From Candidatus Heimdallarchaeota archaeon (GTDB lineage: Archaea > Asgardarchaeota > Heimdallarchaeia > Heimdallarchaeales > Heimdallarchaeaceae), in assembly GCA_023135215.1 (NCBI GenBank), contig JAGLTP010000110.1, positions 1 through 24,669 of the forward strand: DNA of 24,669 nt, read 5' to 3'. The notes under the pieces were generated by a model that saw nothing but the letters and a program-made list of their open reading frames with translations, was not told the origin of the DNA and did no database searches. This document shows positions 15,967 through 24,430 of the stretch, piece by piece. The translations under genes were made by a program, and so were the position numbers. Numbering within the stretch: position 1 is the stretch's first letter; each line of letters opens with the position of its first letter.

Positions 15967-17049
15967 ATGTCAAAGAAAATACGCGTTGCAATAGCAGGAT
16001 TGGGAAATTGTGCATCTGCTTTGATTCAAGGACTTGAGTACTACAAAAACGCAGATGAGAATGATTTTGTACCTGGAATTATGCATGTAAAATTTGGGGA
16101 CTACCACATATCAGATGTTGAAGTAGTAGCAGCTTTTGAGGTTAGTACATTAAAAATAGGGAAGGACATTTCTGAAGCAATTTGGGAATCTCCAAACTGT
16201 TGTGCTAAGTTTTCAGACGTTCCTATGAAAGGTGTAGAAGTATTACCAGGTCCCATAAAAGATGGAGTTGCTCCACACATGATGGAGTCATTTAATTGTT
16301 ATAATTCTGATGAGATTCAACCTGTAGATATTGCAAAGGTTTTAGTAGAAACAGAAGCAGATGTTTTAGTTAATTTTCTCCCTGTTGGAAGCGAGGAAGC
16401 TTCGAAAGTATATGCTCAAGCAGCACTAGATGCTAATGTAGCATTTGCAAATGGAATTCCTGCTTTCATAGCCTCTGATTCAGAATGGGCTCAGAAATTT
16501 ACCGAAAAGAATATTCCAGTTGCTGGAGATGATATCAAATCTCAGCTTGGTGCTACTATTCTTCATAGGTTATTAGTAACACTAGCTCACGAAAGAGGGA
16601 TTAAAATGGATGAAACTTTTCAACTGAATATTGGAGGAAATACAGATTTCGAGAATATGAAAAAGGAATACCGTTTGACAACAAAACGTGTTTCAAAAAC
16701 TGAAGCAGTTACAAGCATGATACCTTACGAGGTTCCTACAAGAATAGGACCTTCAGATTATGTTCCATTTCTAAATGATGAAAAAATCTGTTATCTATGG
16801 TTAAAGGGGAGGAATTTCGGAGAACAACCAATAAAAGTACAATTAAAACTCTCTGTTCAAGATTCTCCTAATAGTGCAGGAGTTATGATTGATGTGATCA
16901 GATCACTAAAAATTGCTAAAGATAGAGGAATCGGTGGACCGCTTATAGGTGTTTCAAGTTATTTCTTCAAGCATCCACCAAAACAGATTCATGATGCTGA
17001 AGCTGTTCAACTAGTTGAAAAATTCATAAAAGGAGAGATATCTAATTAA
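15967..17049 (+). CDS. ino1: Myo-inositol-1(3)-phosphate synthase
   Basis: A 360-residue NAD-dependent isomerase converting glucose 6-phosphate to inositol phosphate, precursor of archaetidylinositol-type headgroups. It is of the archaeal/actinobacterial short type. Seen: VAIAGLGNCASALIQGLEYY at the N-terminus (NAD binding), LPVGSEEA (139-145), GDDIKSQLGATI with Lys191, GGNTDFENM, Lys240 and Lys244 in TTKRVSKTEAV, Lys273 in LNDEK, and Lys335 in YFFKHPP. The conserved lysines of the family are therefore present. ATG 15967 is chosen because of the ribosome site AGGTGA and because the open frame upstream contains the promoter. A paralog follows 10 bases downstream in the same transcript. Confidence 0.94.
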   Translation: MSKKIRVAIAGLGNCASALIQGLEYYKNADENDFVPGIMHVKFGDYHISDVEVVAAFEVSTLKIGKDISEAIWESPNCCAKFSDVPMKGVEVLPGPIKDGVAPHMMESFNCYNSDEIQPVDIAKVLVETEADVLVNFLPVGSEEASKVYAQAALDANVAFANGIPAFIASDSEWAQKFTEKNIPVAGDDIKSQLGATILHRLLVTLAHERGIKMDETFQLNIGGNTDFENMKKEYRLTTKRVSKTEAVTSMIPYEVPTRIGPSDYVPFLNDEKICYLWLKGRNFGEQPIKVQLKLSVQDSPNSAGVMIDVIRSLKIAKDRGIGGPLIGVSSYFFKHPPKQIHDAEAVQLVEKFIKGEISN

Positions 17050-17059
17050 GGTGAAGAAA

Positions 17060-18130
17060 ATGGAAAGCGATGAAATTAGAATAGCAATTGCTGGAATTGG
17101 AAATATTGCATCAGGTTTACTTCAGGGGATAATTTATCTTAATCAATTTAAAGAGGAAAAGAACAAGCTCTTGCACCCAAAAATAGGAAGTTATGAAGCT
17201 CATAAAATAAGAATTGTAGCAGCTTTTGATATTGATTCCACCAAAGTACAAACAGATATTTCAGATGCTATTTTTGCACCAATCAATTGTACTCCAAAAC
17301 TCATTAATGTTGAAAAACTTGGAGTACAAGTAGAAAAAGGTCCAGTGAAGGATGGTCTCTCTGAGATTCTACAGAAAGTCATTACAGTAGCTGATGTAGA
17401 AGAGGCGGATGTTGCTTCTATTCTTAAGGAAACAGGTACTGAAATGCTAATTTGTGCTATACCCTCAGGTGCTGAAAAAGCGGTAGAAGCATACGCTCAA
17501 GCTGCTCTTGATGCAGAAGTAGCTTTTATTAATTGTACGCCAACTAGAATCGCAAGTGATCCTACATGGTCCAAAAAATACAAACAAGCAAATATTTGCC
17601 TCATTGGAGATGATTTACAATCACTAGCAGGTGGAACTGTTTTACATAAAGGATTCTTGGACGTTTTGAAAGAACAAGGAGTTATCATTAAAGATACATA
17701 TCAATTAGATGTAGCAGGTGGTTTGGAAACCTTAAACACACTTGATGATGATAGAAAGCAATACAAACGAAGAGTGAAAGAGAGAAGTATCCAACAATCC
17801 GTCGATAATCATATAAACATAGCAAGTGGAACATCTGATTATCTAGAGTTTCTAGGCAATAGAAGAATTGGTCATTTCTGGATATATGGAGAGGGATTCA
17901 TGAACATGCCTGTTAAAATTGATATTCGTTTAGAGACATTAGATGGTCCAAATGGTGCTGCTACTCTTATTGACGTTATAAGAGCAACAAAACTAGCACA
18001 AAGAAGAGCAGGAAGCGGTCCAATTAGTTCGATTTGCGCATTTGGTTTCAAAGCTCCTCCAATAACAACAAATAGACATACTGCAGACAAATGGTTTGAT
18101 GAATATATCGAAGGGAAGAGAATAGATTAA
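17060..18130 (+). CDS. Divergent inositol-phosphate synthase paralog, altered active site
   Basis: A 356-residue paralog of the preceding gene. It aligns without gaps (offset 4) over the second half. The fold markers remain: AIAGIGNIASGLLQGI, IPSGAEKA and GPNGAATLIDVIRA. Several catalytic-region residues differ from the upstream copy: GDDIKS is GDDLQS (Lys191 to Gln187), LNDEK is LGNRR (Lys273 to Arg269), GGNTD is replaced by GGLE, and NGIPAF is NCTPTR, while Lys236, Lys240 and Lys331 are kept. It may have lost synthase activity and act as a regulatory or scaffold subunit, or use another substrate. ATG 17060 is preferred over GTG 17051 because AAGGTGA (17049-17055) is then a normally spaced ribosome site, the same as in the first copy. 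Family sure, activity doubtful. Confidence 0.88.
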   Translation: MESDEIRIAIAGIGNIASGLLQGIIYLNQFKEEKNKLLHPKIGSYEAHKIRIVAAFDIDSTKVQTDISDAIFAPINCTPKLINVEKLGVQVEKGPVKDGLSEILQKVITVADVEEADVASILKETGTEMLICAIPSGAEKAVEAYAQAALDAEVAFINCTPTRIASDPTWSKKYKQANICLIGDDLQSLAGGTVLHKGFLDVLKEQGVIIKDTYQLDVAGGLETLNTLDDDRKQYKRRVKERSIQQSVDNHINIASGTSDYLEFLGNRRIGHFWIYGEGFMNMPVKIDIRLETLDGPNGAATLIDVIRATKLAQRRAGSGPISSICAFGFKAPPITTNRHTADKWFDEYIEGKRID

Positions 18131-18150
18131 TTCTCTATCTTTTCATTTTT
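18131..18150 (+). terminator. Pyrimidine-rich tract after the inositol genes
   Basis: T-rich stretch directly after the stop of the second inositol gene, ending in ATTTTT, within an 18-base gap between convergent genes. T-tracts act as archaeal terminators. There is no hairpin. Confidence 0.35.
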
Positions 18151-19123
18151 ATAATATGATAAGATAGTCTGTTATTTCAATTAGCTTCTCGCGAGCTACA
18201 GAAGAAGGATATTTATTGAGAATTGCTTTTGCTTCATCAGTGTAGTCTTTGATTAATTGCTTTATCGAATCAACAGCTCCAGAATCAGAAATTGCTTTTT
18301 TAATAAATGATAGTGAAATATCTTTCTTTTGTAGATAGTAATCCTGCAAAATTTCCTTTTGTTCTTCATTTCCTAATTCCATAGCCTCTATAACAATATA
18401 TGTCTGAATTCGATTTGTTATATCAGTCCATACACCTGATTTTCCTAACTCATTTTCTGTGGATATGAGAGAGAGAATATCATCACGTAACTGGAAAGAT
18501 CTACCATACAATTTACCAAACAATTTCATATCTTCTTTATCTTTATCTCCTCGTTTTCCAAGCATAGTACCTATAACAGAGGCAGCTTCAAACAAACTCG
18601 ATGTTTTCTTATCAATTAATTTTAAAGCATCTTCTTTTGTCATTTTTTCCCCTATTGATCTAAACTTCTGCTCAAGAAACAAAGATGCAGACAATGTATG
18701 AAGAGTATTAATCAGTTCCTCTACGACTTCTATATCATTTGTTTGGGATGCTAGACTTAACGCAAGACTGCTCATAGAATAAGATAGTGAAAGTGCAGCA
18801 AATGTTGAAAATTTTAGATAAAATGCTTTTTCACTTCTTCTAAAAACATCTTTATCAAATATGTCATCAACTAAAAGAGAAGCATTGTGAATAACTTCTA
18901 GGGCACATGCTGCTGCATAACTCATGTCATTACGTTCTTTGCCAGATGTCATTTCAAAGGAAAGCAAGCATAAAAGAGGACGTATTCGTTTTCCTCCCCG
19001 TTGCAAAATATGATCTATTAAATCATTTATATCATCCTCATATGGACTATGGTTTCTTAGATTAGCTAAATAGGAATTTATATTCTCAATATCTAAAGAG
19101 AAATCATCGTCTATCTGAGTCAT
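18149..19123 (-). CDS. Polyprenyl diphosphate synthase, second Asp-rich motif degenerate
   Basis: A 324-residue trans-prenyltransferase of the GGPP synthase kind, joining isoprene units for lipids or quinone tails. Seen: GGKRIRP (43-49), first Asp-rich motif DDIFDKDVFRR (86-96), KKTSSLFEAA (172-181) and FQLRDDILS (210-218). Departures from the usual pattern are notable: the His before the first motif is Val (LLVDDIFD), the second DDxxD is DDILS (last Asp to Ser218), and the GK after DI is Arg-Ile (TDITNRIQT, 233-241). The Arg-Arg is not followed by the usual Gly. It may still be active, be a partner subunit of a heteromeric synthase, or have a changed product. It lies 45 bases after the NuoN-like gene on the same strand, with a TATA-like TTTATTAATAT at 19148-19158. 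Confidence 0.87.
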   Translation of the reverse strand: MTQIDDDFSLDIENINSYLANLRNHSPYEDDINDLIDHILQRGGKRIRPLLCLLSFEMTSGKERNDMSYAAACALEVIHNASLLVDDIFDKDVFRRSEKAFYLKFSTFAALSLSYSMSSLALSLASQTNDIEVVEELINTLHTLSASLFLEQKFRSIGEKMTKEDALKLIDKKTSSLFEAASVIGTMLGKRGDKDKEDMKLFGKLYGRSFQLRDDILSLISTENELGKSGVWTDITNRIQTYIVIEAMELGNEEQKEILQDYYLQKKDISLSFIKKAISDSGAVDSIKQLIKDYTDEAKAILNKYPSSVAREKLIEITDYLIIL

Positions 19124-19147
19124 GAGAATTAAGTAAATGCCGAGTAG

Positions 19148-19158
19148 ATATTAATAAA
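19148..19158 (-). promoter_or_regulatory. TATA-like element of the polyprenyl synthase gene
   Basis: TTTATTAATAT on the minus strand, about 30 bases before the ATG at 19123. The gene can thus be expressed apart from the upstream membrane-subunit genes. Confidence 0.45.
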
Positions 19159-19168
19159 GTTATTGAAT

Positions 19169-20662
19169 TTATGTGATAGATTCCACCATGTACAAACAGA
19201 ACTCGAAAATCCTGTTACTGAAAATTAAGAATATTATAACGAGGAACAGCGAGAACAAAAGAGCTAAATATATACCAGGTTCAACTGTAGAATAACGAAT
19301 AGTTGGAACTCTTCTCTCAAAATATAAAATCTTCAAAATCCTTGCAAGATATACAAATGAAAGCACTATCTGAAGATCGAATAAAACCATTATAAAATAT
19401 AATGAGAAAGGCAAAAGACTGTAGTTGAAGAGATTCGTTTGATAACCTATTGCAATTGGAAAAGCGAAGAGAAGAAGGAATGCTAAAAGCATCAAAAAAG
19501 GCAAAATATAGGTTCGTCTTCCCAAACCTCTTAGACTATTTAATTCAGTTGTACCATAACTCTTTGAAATTATACTAGTTACAGCTGAAGTAAAAGAATA
19601 TAGAAGAATATAAGCTAATGATAAATAACATAGACCTTGATAGATTTCCACAGCAATCTCTTGACCGATGTTTGAAGAGAAGAGGAAAGAGATTAGAAGA
19701 AAAGTAAAACCTATATGAGAGAGACTCACGTAACTAACTATCTTTTGTAATTTGTCTTCTGTCATTGATGCTAAAATTCCCCAAAAAGTGAAAATAATTC
19801 CAGAAATAACAAAAATCCATAAAAGAACTTTGGAATAATCGGAATATCTGAAAATATTAAGTATTTTGATCAAAAACACAATAGCTATGCCTCTTTGAAC
19901 TACAATTAACAATTGTGAACTTGAATTTTTCTCCTGATCGGAATGAGAGAAAATCCAGAAATGAAATGGAGGACATCCGAGTTGAATATATACGAAGAAT
20001 AGAATGAAAGACAGACTTAGAAATTCCCAAATCTTTTGGGATCCTAACATGTTATGAATATGATAGGAATTTTCAGTAATATTGTAACAAATTATACCAA
20101 CGAAAAGAATAACTATCGATAGTGCGTTCATTATGAAATAGGGTGAAATTAAGTTCTGATTATTGACTTTATTTAGATTGTACATAATTCGAATATAATA
20201 ATTGAAGGAGGTGAAAAGCATAACATACCCAAAGAAAACTAGAAGCCAAGAAACTGCTGAAACAATAAAGAAACTACCAGCTTGAACAAGAAGAAGTGAA
20301 ATAAATGCATTAAAGCTCTTTTCTGAACAGAAATCAGTTTCCTTTATAGTAACGAATTCAACAAGAACAATTCCTACACTGAGAGCCAAATAAGCACCAA
20401 CTGAAAAGGGAGAGAATTCACTTAGAAAGAAAATTGATGTCTCATTTTGAAAAGGGGATACAATATAACCTATTGCTATCATTGAAATAATGCTACAGAT
20501 TATTGATATATATCCATAGAGTATCCTCATCCTCCCATTAAAAATGAGAAATCTTCTCACTATCTTGTTTGCTAATCCTCCTAATATCAGAAGTGAAATA
20601 ACACCTATTAATAACACTTCAAGATGGAAGAACGTTTTTAGAAACTCAAGATGATAGCTCAA
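19169..20662 (-). CDS. Complex I NuoN-like membrane subunit, divergent
   Basis: A 497-residue protein with about 13-14 membrane segments, of the antiporter-like complex I family. Markers: LGCPPFHFW (228-236) for the PFHxW segment, KLQKIVSYVSLSHIGF for the KxLLAYSSIxHxGY segment, and ELNSLRGLGRR for the D-RGLGRR loop before the C-terminal helices, which is typical of NuoN. By eye, the TM5 Glu used in proton transfer is Val147 (FFGYVML) and the TM7 Lys is Gln227. Start is TTG at 20662, supported by the ribosome site GAGGTGAT at 20667-20674; no ATG precedes the first helix. The gene follows the NuoL-like gene by 22 bases. It is probably part of a membrane complex; whether it moves protons is doubtful. 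Confidence 0.75.
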   Translation of the reverse strand: MSYHLEFLKTFFHLEVLLIGVISLLILGGLANKIVRRFLIFNGRMRILYGYISIICSIISMIAIGYIVSPFQNETSIFFLSEFSPFSVGAYLALSVGIVLVEFVTIKETDFCSEKSFNAFISLLLVQAGSFFIVSAVSWLLVFFGYVMLFTSFNYYIRIMYNLNKVNNQNLISPYFIMNALSIVILFVGIICYNITENSYHIHNMLGSQKIWEFLSLSFILFFVYIQLGCPPFHFWIFSHSDQEKNSSSQLLIVVQRGIAIVFLIKILNIFRYSDYSKVLLWIFVISGIIFTFWGILASMTEDKLQKIVSYVSLSHIGFTFLLISFLFSSNIGQEIAVEIYQGLCYLSLAYILLYSFTSAVTSIISKSYGTTELNSLRGLGRRTYILPFLMLLAFLLLFAFPIAIGYQTNLFNYSLLPFSLYFIMVLFDLQIVLSFVYLARILKILYFERRVPTIRYSTVEPGIYLALLFSLFLVIIFLIFSNRIFEFCLYMVESIT

Positions 20663-20684
20663 GCGATATCACCTCTACTTAGTC

Positions 20685-22637
20685 TCATTTGACAGCACCT
20701 CCGAAGTAAAAAGCTATAACGAGTACTAGCAGAATTACAAGGAAAACAGCTGCCAATTGTAATTGTTGTTTAAGATTAATCCCCTCCAGACTTCTCAGAA
20801 ATTTTGATGTTTTTTCAAACACCCTTTTAATTGTAGGTATAATAATATCCAAAACTAGTTTTCTTAGACCTCTGATTATAAGTAGAAACCATAAGTAAGT
20901 GTAGTGAAAAACAATTTCAACAAAGAAACCAATGATTATTCTGTTTTTAATCCAAATAGCTGAGGGAATAATTATTTTCAAGTAAATTACTGCGCACAGC
21001 TCAAAGATGAAATCATATGTAATAATCTTCAGAAGAATACCACTGACTGACTTAGATTTATGGGATAAAAACTCGTGTTTACTTTTGAAATAGTGGAATG
21101 TAATTAGGTATAATAGACTGAAGATGAGGCTTATTGTTGCAATAGGTAATGCTGATTTCAAATATAATCTTGATTCAGATAAAATAATCACTGGAAAATG
21201 CTCAAGAGGTAAAAGATAAGATAATAAAATACTAAATAGAATAATGACAAAGGAGCTTCCTATCAAGATAAGCACATTCGACAATGATATTTCCGCTTGA
21301 GATTTTTGATTCCATTCTTCATATATTGTTCTAAAAACTAGATAAACAATAAAAACTGAAGATATTACTCCAATAGCTAAAAGCCCATTTTTAAAAAGAA
21401 TATCTGGATGATCTAAACTGTATGTAATTGAAACAAGAGAGCTATTCAATGGAGGAATTCCTACAAGCGAGAGTCCTGCTATCAGAATTGGAATTGAGAG
21501 TAATGATGATATTAGTATAGTTGGTCTCCTTTGTATATCCCCTTCTTCTGTAGGTTTTTCCTTTTTTACAATATAAACTGTTAAGATACTAAAAATAAAG
21601 GGGAGAAGAATCATCTGTTGGAAAGCAACTAAATAAGAATCCAAACCTATAGTGAAAAGTATAATTCCACTGTAAAAAGATAAAAGCAAAGTTAAAACAA
21701 CCTCTTTCTTTTGTATCAAAACAGCTAAGACTGAGCTTGAGAGTGCAATAATGATACCATACCAAGCAATTCCATTCTTAATTACTGGAATTATTCCCAT
21801 AAAAGGTGTTATGAAGAAAAACAGTAGCGTGACGGATACATATAAGAAAACTATTTGAAATATCCAAGGGATATTTGAATTCCACGATTTTCTTTTCCAT
21901 TCATGAAATGGGAAAAGAGAAATTTTGGCAGTTAATCCAACAAGAAAGATACTACAAACAGCAATGAAAAATGGATGAGAAAGATTATAGTGGAAACTGA
22001 TATCATGTAATATAGAGGAAAAATCGAAAGTCTTTGAAAGTTTTATGATTAGACCAAAACTGGATAATAACAATGAATTTCCTATGATAAGAGAAAGCAT
22101 TACTTGTTTTACACCTTTATTATCACTTGAACCTGAATTTTTGAAGGAAACCTGAATGAACCTAAGAATCATGATATCTAGAAAAATCATAAATAACGTG
22201 AGTTGAAAGAAATTGGGGGAAAAGAGTAAAAGAACAAAGATTGTTAAAAGAAGTGAGATTGTGTCAGGATAGTTTTTTAAGATTTTTTCTTCATTCAGAA
22301 TTGTTCTGTAGGATAATAAAGAAGATATAATAAAAATGAAAGAATAAGAGATAACTTGTATAGAGGTTATTTGAAACCCTAATTCAAACAGATAGTTTTT
22401 ACTTCCAAACAGTAGGACCTTGGATGTTATTTCACTGAAAGATCCAGTGAGCTTTAAGAAGAGAAAAACAATTAACAAACTCAAAGGAAGAACCAGGTTT
22501 ACAGTTATGAACACTATCATATTAGCTAACTTTGCTTCCTTTTTTTCAGTAAAGATTAAACTGAAAAGTCTTCGTAGAAGAGGGAATAATAACAACAATA
22601 TAACATGTATTGTTAAGATTAAAGAAATACTATCCAT
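20685..22637 (-). CDS. Complex I NuoL-like membrane subunit, divergent
   Basis: A 650-residue protein with about 15-16 membrane segments. Seen: GLTAKISLFPFHEW (234-247), matching the GxxxKSAQxPLHxW segment with its Lys238 kept; KKEVVLTLLLSFYSGII, matching the KKxLAYSTxSQLG segment; LVGIPPLNSSL, matching LAGIPPFxGFFSK; and a long amphipathic C-terminal part ending in one hydrophobic segment, as in the NuoL lateral helix. By eye, the TM5 Glu is Asp154, while the His and Lys of TM8 and the Lys after GIPP are absent. ATG 22637 is preferred over a TTG at 22676: it overlaps the preceding gene by 8 bases with a GGGAG ribosome site upstream. NuoM- and MrpA-like identities are possible alternatives; the C-terminal extension favours NuoL. 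Confidence 0.75.
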   Translation of the reverse strand: MDSISLILTIHVILLLLFPLLRRLFSLIFTEKKEAKLANMIVFITVNLVLPLSLLIVFLFLKLTGSFSEITSKVLLFGSKNYLFELGFQITSIQVISYSFIFIISSLLSYRTILNEEKILKNYPDTISLLLTIFVLLLFSPNFFQLTLFMIFLDIMILRFIQVSFKNSGSSDNKGVKQVMLSLIIGNSLLLSSFGLIIKLSKTFDFSSILHDISFHYNLSHPFFIAVCSIFLVGLTAKISLFPFHEWKRKSWNSNIPWIFQIVFLYVSVTLLFFFITPFMGIIPVIKNGIAWYGIIIALSSSVLAVLIQKKEVVLTLLLSFYSGIILFTIGLDSYLVAFQQMILLPFIFSILTVYIVKKEKPTEEGDIQRRPTILISSLLSIPILIAGLSLVGIPPLNSSLVSITYSLDHPDILFKNGLLAIGVISSVFIVYLVFRTIYEEWNQKSQAEISLSNVLILIGSSFVIILFSILLSYLLPLEHFPVIILSESRLYLKSALPIATISLIFSLLYLITFHYFKSKHEFLSHKSKSVSGILLKIITYDFIFELCAVIYLKIIIPSAIWIKNRIIIGFFVEIVFHYTYLWFLLIIRGLRKLVLDIIIPTIKRVFEKTSKFLRSLEGINLKQQLQLAAVFLVILLVLVIAFYFGGAVK

Positions 22638-22911
22638 TATTATCGCTCCCTGAATCTCCTGATTCAATAGATACAATCAAATGATCTCTAAATTGAAAAG
22701 CAAACATTATTGAAATTACTAGCAACCCAAGAATTACAAATATTACGTTCTCCGCAGACAATTCTGAGAAACCTAGCAAAACTATGCCTGAAAGAACCAT
22801 CATAAGAAAACCAAAAAGGATATTTACATTCTTTTTAGTACCTATGATAATTAAAAAGCTGAAACATAAACAAAGAAAGAATAAAGCTATGAGACTGTTT
22901 AAGAATACCAT
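22630..22911 (-). CDS. Complex I NuoK-like small membrane subunit
   Basis: A 93-residue protein with three predicted membrane segments (about 3-24, 30-51, 57-74) and a short acidic tail, the size and layout of NuoK. A KKNVNILFG loop after helix 1 matches the RRNLLxxLM of NuoK. The buried Glu residues of helices 2 and 3 that NuoK and MrpC proteins use for proton transfer are not seen: FGFLMMVLSG and VILGLLVISI occupy those places. The start overlaps the end of the NuoJ-like gene by 13 bases and the end overlaps the NuoL-like start, so the genes are translationally coupled. Identity leans on size, topology and gene order more than on sequence. Confidence 0.65.
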   Translation of the reverse strand: MVFLNSLIALFFLCLCFSFLIIIGTKKNVNILFGFLMMVLSGIVLLGFSELSAENVIFVILGLLVISIMFAFQFRDHLIVSIESGDSGSDNNG

Positions 22912-23582
22912 GGTTCATCCTTCCTTTTTGTGTATCTTTTTCGAATATCTAATGTGAAGACTAAGATAAGTATCATGGTTAGAAAACAAATAAAAATAAC
23001 AAGAATTATTATACTATAACGACCTGAGAAAATTTGAATCAAAGAATCATTCTGAAGCAAAATTGCTTGATCATTCAGTAATTCGTATACTATAAAACCT
23101 GTTATAGTTAATGAAGCGAAGAATAAGAACAAATTTGTTAAGAGTTTTGAAATTTTCTTATCTTCTTTTTGATCTTTGTTTCCATAATCATACACCTTGT
23201 AAATAGATATATAGATAAAAAGAATATATGCGAAACCTAAATTCAATATAAATAAAATAATTTGACCCATTGAAAGAAATATGAATGTAAATGAAATGTA
23301 AGATAACAGTAAATATAATGATTTTAACTCTGTTAACTGAAAAACTGCTTTTAGTAAAAAACTAATACCTAGAAACGAACCTATGAAGAAAAAGCTGTCT
23401 CTTTTTATTTCGAGTAACAAAATAATAAATATTGAACCTATAATAATGAGAAATAGTTTAAAAGCTAACCAAGTTTTTTGTTTCTTAAAGGATGCTGGAT
23501 AGATAATGAATAAAGCTACGATTAAACCACAAATTGAAATGAGTATCGTGGATATTGTAGTAGATATGCCAAACATATTCAA
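22899..23582 (-). CDS. Complex I NuoJ-like membrane subunit
   Basis: A 227-residue protein with about seven hydrophobic segments; classical NuoJ has five. The stretch MGQIILFILNLGFAYILFIYIS (about 106-127) resembles the NuoJ helix region with the conserved GA.V.LF pattern near the quinone site and helix 3. Its place directly before the K-L-N genes supports the call. The start is TTG 23582 or ATG 23576, which follows two codons later; neither has a clear ribosome site. The 56-base gap before it may hold a promoter (TATATT near 23595-23601). Sequence similarity is weak, so the call is tentative. Confidence 0.55.
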   Translation of the reverse strand: MNMFGISTTISTILISICGLIVALFIIYPASFKKQKTWLAFKLFLIIIGSIFIILLLEIKRDSFFFIGSFLGISFLLKAVFQLTELKSLYLLLSYISFTFIFLSMGQIILFILNLGFAYILFIYISIYKVYDYGNKDQKEDKKISKLLTNLFLFFASLTITGFIVYELLNDQAILLQNDSLIQIFSGRYSIIILVIFICFLTMILILVFTLDIRKRYTKRKDEPWYS

Positions 23583-23638
23583 ACCATGAAAATATAGATT
23601 AAGGGAAAAATAAAAGCTTTTGGGAGAAAATCAGGAGA

Positions 23639-24430
23639 TTATCTTTTTCTTTTCCGTCGATTTCTTAGCTTGTAGAATAACCCAAAAGACATTGAGACTA
23701 TCATCACAAAACTTAATGCATTACCAAAGAATCCTGTTTGTACTAAGTACTCTACAGGGAGAATAGCTGTAAATAGAGGTAATGCAACATTATATCCAGG
23801 AAAATTTGGTTTGTCAGGATACAAAAGTTGTCCTCCAGGACCGAAAGTAGTAAAATTACCTATGGTATAGTTTAGTCCTAAATCGACTCTATACTCCAAG
23901 TTACATCCAAGATTTTTTGTGAGATTGACGTAATAAATTGGTACTTTTTTAAGTAGATTTACGCTTATTAAATCATAATAAGGATCTGGATAATACAGAA
24001 CTTCCCATTGTGCTGTTGACCCTTCAGGTATTCTCAACCGCCATTTGGCATTGACGATAACCCAATATCTATCCCAACCTTCAACAGTATAATTATAGAA
24101 ATCTGAAAGATCAAAATAACTAATCCCATAATAACCATAATAATGATCGAGTAGCTGGTCATCATTAGTATCGAAACCCATGATTTGGAAATATACCAAG
24201 GGTCTATCATAACCATCAACTGATTCATTCATAGGAGGACTTTCATATTTTGAATCTGTAGGATCATAAATGAGCAGTTTTTGCTCTTCACATTGTACTC
24301 GTAGAGAGCCTTCAAGATCCCATTCGTCACTAACTTCATCACGAGCAGCATTAGCACTGTGTGTAAATGATGAAACAATCATTATTGTTGAAAGGAAAAA
24401 ACATGTTATGAATATTTGATACTTTTTCAT
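23639..24430 (-). CDS. Secreted protein with C-terminal membrane anchor, unknown family
   Basis: A 263-residue protein I do not recognise. A signal peptide covers residues 1-29 (basic start, hydrophobic core, cut after SANA or SANAA). An exported domain of about 200 residues is rich in Tyr, Trp and Asp, with two cysteines (47, 176) and five N-glycosylation sequons (Asn68, 113, 169, 187, 192). It ends in a membrane helix (about 234-253) and a basic tail, RNRRKRKR. This topology puts the domain outside the cell. The GNFTTFGPGG stretch (191-200) is shared with the gene upstream, showing tandem paralogy. The ATG overlaps the upstream stop as ATGA, and an AGGAGG ribosome site lies eight bases before it. 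The NuoJ-like gene follows 56 bases downstream. Confidence 0.82.
   Translation of the reverse strand: MKKYQIFITCFFLSTIMIVSSFTHSANAARDEVSDEWDLEGSLRVQCEEQKLLIYDPTDSKYESPPMNESVDGYDRPLVYFQIMGFDTNDDQLLDHYYGYYGISYFDLSDFYNYTVEGWDRYWVIVNAKWRLRIPEGSTAQWEVLYYPDPYYDLISVNLLKKVPIYYVNLTKNLGCNLEYRVDLGLNYTIGNFTTFGPGGQLLYPDKPNFPGYNVALPLFTAILPVEYLVQTGFFGNALSFVMIVSMSFGLFYKLRNRRKRKR

Noticed and set aside
19169..23582. Mrp-type sodium/proton antiporter operon
   Set aside because: Gene order is J-K-L-N rather than A-B-C-D-E-F-G, and no MrpE, F or G-like genes are seen.
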